A stretch of 37,930 bases of DNA from JBGPRB01 sp964422155 (GTDB lineage Bacteria; Chloroflexota; Dehalococcoidia; Dehalococcoidales; RBG-16-60-22). The DNA lies in the NCBI GenBank assembly GCA_964422155.1, contig CAYQZZ010000014.1, positions 1 through 37,930 on the forward strand. The letters run 5' to 3'. Made by a program: the position numbers and the translations under genes. Under the pieces are notes generated by a model, which had not been told where the DNA came from, searched no databases, and was given only the letters and a program-made list of their open reading frames with translations. Shown piece by piece: positions 33,589 to 37,930 of the stretch (positions within the stretch are counted from its first letter, which is position 1; each line of letters starts with the position of its first letter).

Positions 33589-34485
33589 CTAGAGCGTACC
33601 CCTCAGCCGGGGGTCGAGGGCATCCCTCAGGCCATCGCCTACCAGATTAAAGGCGAACACCACCAGCATGATGGCAATGCCGGGCGCGAAGGAAAGCATC
33701 GGATTTGTCAGCAGATACCGGTAGCCTTCGTTGACCATGGCGCCCCAGGCCGCGCCGGGCGGCTTGATACCGATGCCAAGATAACTGAGACCGGCCTCGG
33801 CCAGAATAATGCCCCCCAGCTGCAGCGTTATAAGCACTATCATCGGCGGCAGGGCATTCGGCAGGATGTGAGACAACATGGTGCGCATATTACTGGAGCC
33901 CATGGCCCGTTCGGCCATAACATAGTCGTTTTCCCGGATACTGAGAGTCAGCCCGTGCATTACCCTGGCATACCCGGGTAGCGAACCGATGCCCAGGGCA
34001 ATGATAATGTTCTGAATGCCGCCGCCGAGTAATGCCGCGATGAAAAGGGCAAGGATAATCATCGGGAAGGATATCAGCAGGTCCATGATTCTCATGATTA
34101 TCATATTGATGGCACCGCCGAAGTACCCGGCTATTAGCCCCAGCAAGATACCTGCAAATACCGCAATCCCGACGGTGGTAAAGCCTACTATCAGTGCTGT
34201 CCTGGTGCCATAGATGAGCCGGCTTAAGGTGTCCCTGCCCAGCGGGTCAGTGCCCAGAAGATGGGCTTTATTCGGCTGCAGTAAAACACCTCTCATATCC
34301 GTGTCATAAGGACTGTACGGGACCAGCCAGGCGGCAAAAATGGCGACAAACACCAGCAGCAACAGTACCAGGAGCCCGAGGATAACAATCCGGCGCTGAA
34401 AAAATACCCGTCGGAAACGCCGCCACTCGCTGACGCGGGGCGGGGCTCCTTTGAACTCCGTGGGGGTGTCCGGTGCTGTTACCAT
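33589..34485 (-). CDS. dppC: Peptide/nickel-type ABC transporter permease (DppC/OppC)
   Basis: A 298-residue inner-membrane permease. After a cytoplasmic N-terminus there are about six membrane segments. HLLGTDPLGRDTLSRLIYGTRTAL (about 75-98) is the DppC signature, and the EAA-like loop ERAMGSSNMRTMLSHILPNALPPMIV (about 194-219) contacts the ATPase. The end PGIAIMLVVFAFNLVGDGLRDALDPRLRGT is characteristic. It follows DppB by 12 bp, with AGGAG before the ATG. No ATPase (DppD/F) gene follows; the next gene encodes an unrelated protein. Confidence 0.93.
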   Translation of the reverse strand: MVTAPDTPTEFKGAPPRVSEWRRFRRVFFQRRIVILGLLVLLLLVFVAIFAAWLVPYSPYDTDMRGVLLQPNKAHLLGTDPLGRDTLSRLIYGTRTALIVGFTTVGIAVFAGILLGLIAGYFGGAINMIIMRIMDLLISFPMIILALFIAALLGGGIQNIIIALGIGSLPGYARVMHGLTLSIRENDYVMAERAMGSSNMRTMLSHILPNALPPMIVLITLQLGGIILAEAGLSYLGIGIKPPGAAWGAMVNEGYRYLLTNPMLSFAPGIAIMLVVFAFNLVGDGLRDALDPRLRGTL

Positions 34486-34497
34486 GCTATCAGTCTC

Positions 34498-35457
34498 CTA
34501 ACCGTACCGTATCCTGGGGTCCAGCCAGCCGTAAGACATATCCACAATCAAATTGGTTAACAAAACAATAACAGCAAATATGAGGGTACATGCCTGAACA
34601 ACTACGTAGTCCTGGGCAAAGATGCTGGTCACCATCAACCTGCCCATGCCGGGAATATTAAAAACGGACTCAATCAGCACCGAACCACCAAAAATTCCAC
34701 CGATAGCGAAGCCCATCAGGGTAATAACGGGGATGAGACTGTTTTTCAACATATGCTTGAATACGATAAGGCGCTCACTCAAGCCCTTGGACCAGGCGGT
34801 GCGAACATAGTCCTGCCGGACAACCTCAAGGACGCTCGACCGCATTTGGCGCGATAATCCCGCAATTTGGGTGATGGCAAGACATATAACAGGCATAACC
34901 AGCTGTCTGGAACTCATCAAGAAATCCTTGAATGGTGATGTATAACCGCTGGTCGGCAGCCAGTGAAGCTTAAGGCCAAAGGCATATATCATCAGAACCC
35001 CCAACCAGAAAATAGGAATACATATGCCGATATAGGACAAAGGCGTTACTATCTGGTCGGCCAGTTTCCCTCTACGCAGCGCGGCAAACATTCCTGCCAG
35101 GACACCCAGGATGGTGGCAATGACAAACGTAATCGCACCGATGTATATGGTTATCGGGAAGCGCTTGAGCATGAGCTTGGCTACGTCTTCATTATAGGTT
35201 ATTGATTTTCCCAGGTCGCCCCGGAAGATACCGCCTACCCAGTTGAAATACTGCATCATTATAGGTTTATCCAGCCCGAATTCCGCTCTGAGTTTATCCA
35301 GCGCTTCCGGGTCCATACCTATCAATCCCTGGCTCTGGCCTACGTAAATAATAATAGGGTCACCGGGCAGCAAGCGCATGGAAAAGAAAACGAGCAGGGT
35401 CAACATGATAAGGATTACTATTGCCCATAGTACTCGTCGAATGATGTATGTTGTCAT
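34498..35457 (-). CDS. dppB: Peptide/nickel-type ABC transporter permease (DppB/OppB)
   Basis: A 319-residue permease with about six membrane segments. The N-terminus TTYIIRRVLWAIVILIMLTLLVFFSMRLLPGDP is the DppB hallmark, and DYVRTAWSKGLSERLIVFKHMLKNSLIPVIT (about 215-245) is the EAA loop. The C-terminus ends NLIVDMSYGWLDPRIRYG. It lies 189 bp after the substrate-binding gene with a hairpin between, and is coupled to DppC. Imports oligopeptides, nickel chelates or other solutes; the choice depends on the binding protein. Confidence 0.93.
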   Translation of the reverse strand: MTTYIIRRVLWAIVILIMLTLLVFFSMRLLPGDPIIIYVGQSQGLIGMDPEALDKLRAEFGLDKPIMMQYFNWVGGIFRGDLGKSITYNEDVAKLMLKRFPITIYIGAITFVIATILGVLAGMFAALRRGKLADQIVTPLSYIGICIPIFWLGVLMIYAFGLKLHWLPTSGYTSPFKDFLMSSRQLVMPVICLAITQIAGLSRQMRSSVLEVVRQDYVRTAWSKGLSERLIVFKHMLKNSLIPVITLMGFAIGGIFGGSVLIESVFNIPGMGRLMVTSIFAQDYVVVQACTLIFAVIVLLTNLIVDMSYGWLDPRIRYG

Positions 35458-35583
35458 CTAAGACCTTTAAAGCTTTCAAGTATCTTAGAGGAAAAATGCT
35501 CTACGTACCATTTTAAAGGTCGCAGATTTCCCTCTGGAAGCCCGCCATCCAGTTATTCGTGGAATTACGGTTTTCCTTCCAGG

Positions 35584-35634
35584 CCGGGTGATTCACCCTC
35601 ATCTCAAAATATTTCCTGAAGGCGAATCACCCGG
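35584..35634. terminator. Intra-operon hairpin between binding-protein and permease genes
   Basis: A perfect 11-bp stem, CCGGGTGATTC with GAATCACCCGG, around a 29-nt loop, located just after the SBP stop. On the minus strand no long T-run follows, so it is likelier an mRNA 3'-end stabiliser or partial attenuator (as between malE and malF) than a full terminator. Confidence 0.65.
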
Positions 35635-35646
35635 TTTTCTATTAGC

Positions 35647-37311
35647 TTACTTCTTTTTATCTATCCACCATTTGTACGTGTTGTAGGTCATGAAGTGCTG
35701 CTGGAGATTTGTGGAATGAACATAGGGTTGCACGACATATGTTGCCAGTGTATTGAAAAGCGGAATCAGCTGGGCTTCCTCGCTGGCAAAGGTGATAAAG
35801 TCCTTGGTAGCCTGACGCCCCTCCGCGATGGTGGGTGCAAAGTAGAACTTGTCATTTAGCTCCCAGTATTTATCGGGCCACTGCAGGCTGGAGTAACGGA
35901 TGATTGGTTCCTTGCCAAAATGGACCAGCCAGCCGATGGCGAATTCCGGGTCTACCGGGACCATCCACTGAAGCAGGCCGCCACCCCAGCCGGCCCCAAA
36001 TAGAGCCCCGAAGAACCTGCCGGGGTCGGCGGCGTCTATTTCAATCTGGATGCCTACGTCAGCGGCGTACTTCTGTATTGCCTGGGGCAGGTCAAGATTG
36101 CCCTGAAAAACAAGCATCTTGGTCTTAAAGCCATTGGGATAACCGGCCTCGGCCAGGAGCTGCTTGGCTTTAGCCGGGTTATACTTACGTTCCGGAAAAT
36201 CGGGGTTGTAGCCGGTGCTACCCTCGGGAGCCAGCATCTTCATGGGTTGAAATCTACCATAGCCGAGCCCCTGTGCCAGTGCCGGCCGGTCCATGGCGTA
36301 CTCCAGGGCTTGGCGTACTCTCTTATCCGCCCATACCGAGCCGGGTGTCTTATTATCGGGAACGATTTCCGTGTACATGTTGACTTGCGTGGTCAATTTA
36401 AGACCCATTTTCTCCAGGTCCATGGCTTCTTTAATCGGAGCGCCCCATGTGTCTCCCTCTCCCGCCTGCAGCGCGGCGGACATCGTCATCGTATCGGCAA
36501 ACATCTTGATTTCGATAGCATCAAGATAAGGGTATTCCGGACCACGCCAGTAGTTTTCGTTCCTCACGAGTTTCAGGAACACATCGCGCTCGAAGCCCCC
36601 GAACTTGAATGGACCTGTGCTGACAAAGTTTGTTGTGTTCCATGCCTCACCTTTTTCTTTCAATGCTGTTGGTGAGTATATGGTGACACCGTAGGCCCAG
36701 GAGTGCAGCGCTTTAGCCGGGTTGATCCAGGTATTGAGATTGTACCGGAAGGTGTAAGGATCGACAACCTCAATCGAGTTTATATACTTGGCATCAACCA
36801 TTCTTTTTGAATCTATCCTCAGCTGTGCGATATATCTTACGGCTTCGGCATTAAAGTCCGTCCCGTCATGGAACTTGACACCCTTCCTGAGGTGAAAGGT
36901 GATGGTCTTTTTCGCCTGGTCGAGGTCCCAGCTTTCCGCCAGTTCCGGGGTAAAATCTCCCGTGCTTTCCCAGCTTACCAGAGCCTCAGTATACATCTTA
37001 GCGGTAGCTTCGTCGGTCGGGTTCATTTTGGGTGGGTAGCCCAGGTCGACCAGACCTGTTCCGCCAATTACTCTCAGTGTGCCGCCGCGTACCGGTGCGC
37101 CGGGTGCCGGTGCGGCCGGTTTCGGGGCCGGAGCGGGGGCCGGAGCCGGTGTTGGCGCGGGCGTGGCTGGCTTAGGAGCCGGCGCAGGTGATGGAGCCGG
37201 AGCCGGTGCTGGCGTGGGAGCTGGAGCCGGCGTCGTCTCTTTGGCGCAACTCCCGAAAATCAGGGTACCTACTAAAATAGCAATTAAAAGTATGAATAAT
37301 GATTTTTTCAT
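35647..37311 (-). CDS. ABC transporter substrate-binding lipoprotein (SBP_bac_5)
   Basis: A 554-residue solute-binding lipoprotein. Residues 1-22 form a lipoprotein signal with lipobox LIFGSC (Cys near 22). A ~50-residue Pro/Ala/Lys-rich linker (PAPAPTPAP type) separates it from the SBP_bac_5 domain (about 78-550), which shows TIAFHLRKGVKFHDG-like TITFHLRKGVKFHDGTDFNAEAV, STGPFKF and KAKQLLAEAGYPNG. It delivers peptides, nickel or other small solutes to DppBC. The long linker probably spans the envelope of a monoderm-like cell. AAGGGGG lies 13 bases before the ATG. Highly expressed members of this family often sit first in the operon, as here. Ligand unknown. Confidence 0.93.
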   Translation of the reverse strand: MKKSLFILLIAILVGTLIFGSCAKETTPAPAPTPAPAPAPSPAPAPKPATPAPTPAPAPAPAPKPAAPAPGAPVRGGTLRVIGGTGLVDLGYPPKMNPTDEATAKMYTEALVSWESTGDFTPELAESWDLDQAKKTITFHLRKGVKFHDGTDFNAEAVRYIAQLRIDSKRMVDAKYINSIEVVDPYTFRYNLNTWINPAKALHSWAYGVTIYSPTALKEKGEAWNTTNFVSTGPFKFGGFERDVFLKLVRNENYWRGPEYPYLDAIEIKMFADTMTMSAALQAGEGDTWGAPIKEAMDLEKMGLKLTTQVNMYTEIVPDNKTPGSVWADKRVRQALEYAMDRPALAQGLGYGRFQPMKMLAPEGSTGYNPDFPERKYNPAKAKQLLAEAGYPNGFKTKMLVFQGNLDLPQAIQKYAADVGIQIEIDAADPGRFFGALFGAGWGGGLLQWMVPVDPEFAIGWLVHFGKEPIIRYSSLQWPDKYWELNDKFYFAPTIAEGRQATKDFITFASEEAQLIPLFNTLATYVVQPYVHSTNLQQHFMTYNTYKWWIDKKK

Positions 37312-37387
37312 ATATATATTTTGTACCCCCTTATGAATATTTTAATGTACTTTTTCTATATATTCCCTAAATTATCCTTCTATAAAG

Positions 37388-37400
37388 TATCACCTCCTTT
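37388..37400 (-). promoter_or_regulatory. Orphan full-length Shine-Dalgarno sequence in the SBP 5' leader
   Basis: AAAGGAGGTGAT on the minus strand is a perfect complement to the 16S rRNA tail but has no start codon at proper spacing. It lies 77 nt before the SBP gene start, downstream of the attenuator hairpin. It resembles the STAB-SD sites that protect Bacillus mRNAs. Confidence 0.55.
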
Positions 37401-37463
37401 ATATTAAAAATATTCATAGAGCTACTAAAAAATAGAGCAATATACATTTTTAAATTATATAAT

Positions 37464-37507
37464 AAAAAGGCACTGGCAGCCTGTACTTTTAGATGTGTAC
37501 CAGTGCC
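37464..37507 (-). terminator. Intrinsic terminator in the SBP operon leader (attenuator)
   Basis: On the minus strand, GGCACTGG (37507-37500) pairs with CCAGTGCC (37476-37469), with an inner GTAC pair, and is followed by TTTTT at 37468-37464. It lies between the predicted promoter and the SBP gene, so it must be passed for operon expression. Its left arm lies within the leader ORF. Confidence 0.75.
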
Positions 37508-37512
37508 GCCAT
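37489..37512 (-). CDS. Leader peptide ORF (MAALVHI) overlapping the attenuator
   Basis: ATG GCG GCA CTG GTA CAC ATC TAA, preceded by GAGGAGGG (37530-37523) at a 10-nt spacing. Codons 2-5 contain the left arm of the terminator stem, so a ribosome on this ORF would prevent hairpin formation. It is too short to be a functional protein and looks like a regulatory leader. Confidence 0.6.
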   Translation of the reverse strand: MAALVHI

Positions 37513-37579
37513 TTCGTCTCTACCCTCCTCAGACCATAATTGCCCTCTTCACACACTTTAAACAGTGCAGTTGAAGTCT

Positions 37580-37608
37580 AGTTTAGTCATTATTGAGATA
37601 ATTGTCAA
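37580..37608 (-). promoter_or_regulatory. Promoter of the SBP/DppBC operon
   Basis: On the minus strand TTGACA (37608-37603), a 17-bp spacer and TAAACT (37585-37580). Transcription would start near 37573, giving a ~260-nt leader. The rest of the gap to the ABC-F gene (37609-37818) shows only a degenerate family C-like stretch near 37650-37677. Confidence 0.65.
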
Positions 37609-37818
37609 TAGTAGCCGAGAGAGTATAGTTTCGTTAAACGGAACTGTCTTTGCGAGGAATGCTGGCGAGAAAGCAATATTAATAATGGAGTTATAGATTG
37701 TGTCGCTTTACCACATAAACGGTCAAACCCTTTTTTAAGTCCTATAGAATTACGATGAGTCCCCCAATTCCATTCATACATCAATCCCTGTATAATTATC
37801 TTTTAGAGAGAATGCCTA

Positions 37819-37930
37819 ATGCTTAATGTTTCCAACATATCCAAATCATACAATGCCCGGTATCTTTTCAGCGGTATCAGCTTCAATGTCGGCATGGGAG
37901 ACCGCATTGCGGTTATCGGCCAGAACGGTA
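37819..37930 (+). CDS. ABC-F family ATPase, N-terminal fragment (runs off the edge)
   Basis: The first 37 codons are present. The start MLNVSNISKSYNARYLFSGIS followed by GDRIAVIGQNG is typical of ABC-F proteins (EttA/Uup/Vga class) and ends just inside the Walker A motif. These soluble tandem ATPases act on the ribosome in translation or antibiotic protection, not transport. A GAGAG site precedes the ATG. It is divergent from the SBP operon. The subclass cannot be told from this fragment. Confidence 0.75.
   Translation, partial: MLNVSNISKSYNARYLFSGISFNVGMGDRIAVIGQNG

Noticed and set aside
33589..35457. Complete Dpp transporter
   Set aside because: No DppD or DppF ATPase gene is present in the window, so only the membrane and binding parts can be claimed.

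Overview
The window looks like a chromosomal segment of an anaerobic Chloroflexota bacterium, most likely Dehalococcoidia or a relative from sediment or groundwater. This is inferred from gene content: FAD/Fe-S oxidoreductases, DUF169, a PlsY-like protein, UPF0047, a pyruvate-kinase-C-like protein and an ImuB/DUF6504/DnaE cassette. The Bacillus-like SOS box and the many short palindromic intergenic repeats also fit. No rRNA, tRNA, CRISPR array or complete transposase gene was seen.

Left part (1-9.3 kb). A decayed LuxR-type HTH remnant is followed by a small membrane protein. A two-gene minus-strand unit encodes a membrane-anchored FecR-domain protein and a GAF-GGDEF-HD-GYP protein with both catalytic motifs intact. 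A glycosyltransferase-2/NodB deacetylase fusion overlaps a DedA-like gene by 4 bp; its promoter carries three TTGTGA direct repeats at 11-bp period. Next is a membrane-anchored HtrA protease with a strong terminator behind it.

SOS mutagenesis cassette (9.3-14.5 kb). A consensus promoter with a LexA-type box between -35 and -10 drives an ImuB-like polymerase lacking catalytic acids. A separate DUF6504 gene overlaps its end, and a DnaE2-like polymerase follows. The cassette has been invaded by repeats: a ~172-bp palindromic element lies in frame inside dnaE, and an exact 25-bp palindrome-bearing repeat is shared by imuB and the DUF6504 gene. rsmE is convergent with dnaE.

Redox cluster (15.4-24.7 kb). 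A MarR regulator is divergent from a FAD oxidase, a CCG-type Fe-S protein and a second VAO-type FAD oxidase. A MATE transporter with a structured leader, a DUF169 protein and a convergent flavoprotein follow. The layout suggests oxidation of an unknown organic acid or aromatic compound with electrons passed to Fe-S clusters; the substrate cannot be read from sequence.

Right part (25-37.9 kb). It holds a PQQ-type beta-propeller protein, an Lrp regulator with an MFS transporter (24-bp perfect palindrome upstream), a cupin with a degenerate PlsY-like protein, and a cupin-like protein with an aldo/keto reductase. Then come an alpha/beta hydrolase with a cysteine nucleophile, UPF0047, and a pyruvate-kinase-C-like protein. 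A peptide/nickel-type ABC operon has no ATPase gene here. Its leader combines a promoter, a 7-codon leader ORF that overlaps an intrinsic terminator, and an orphan perfect Shine-Dalgarno sequence. A divergent ABC-F gene runs off the right edge.
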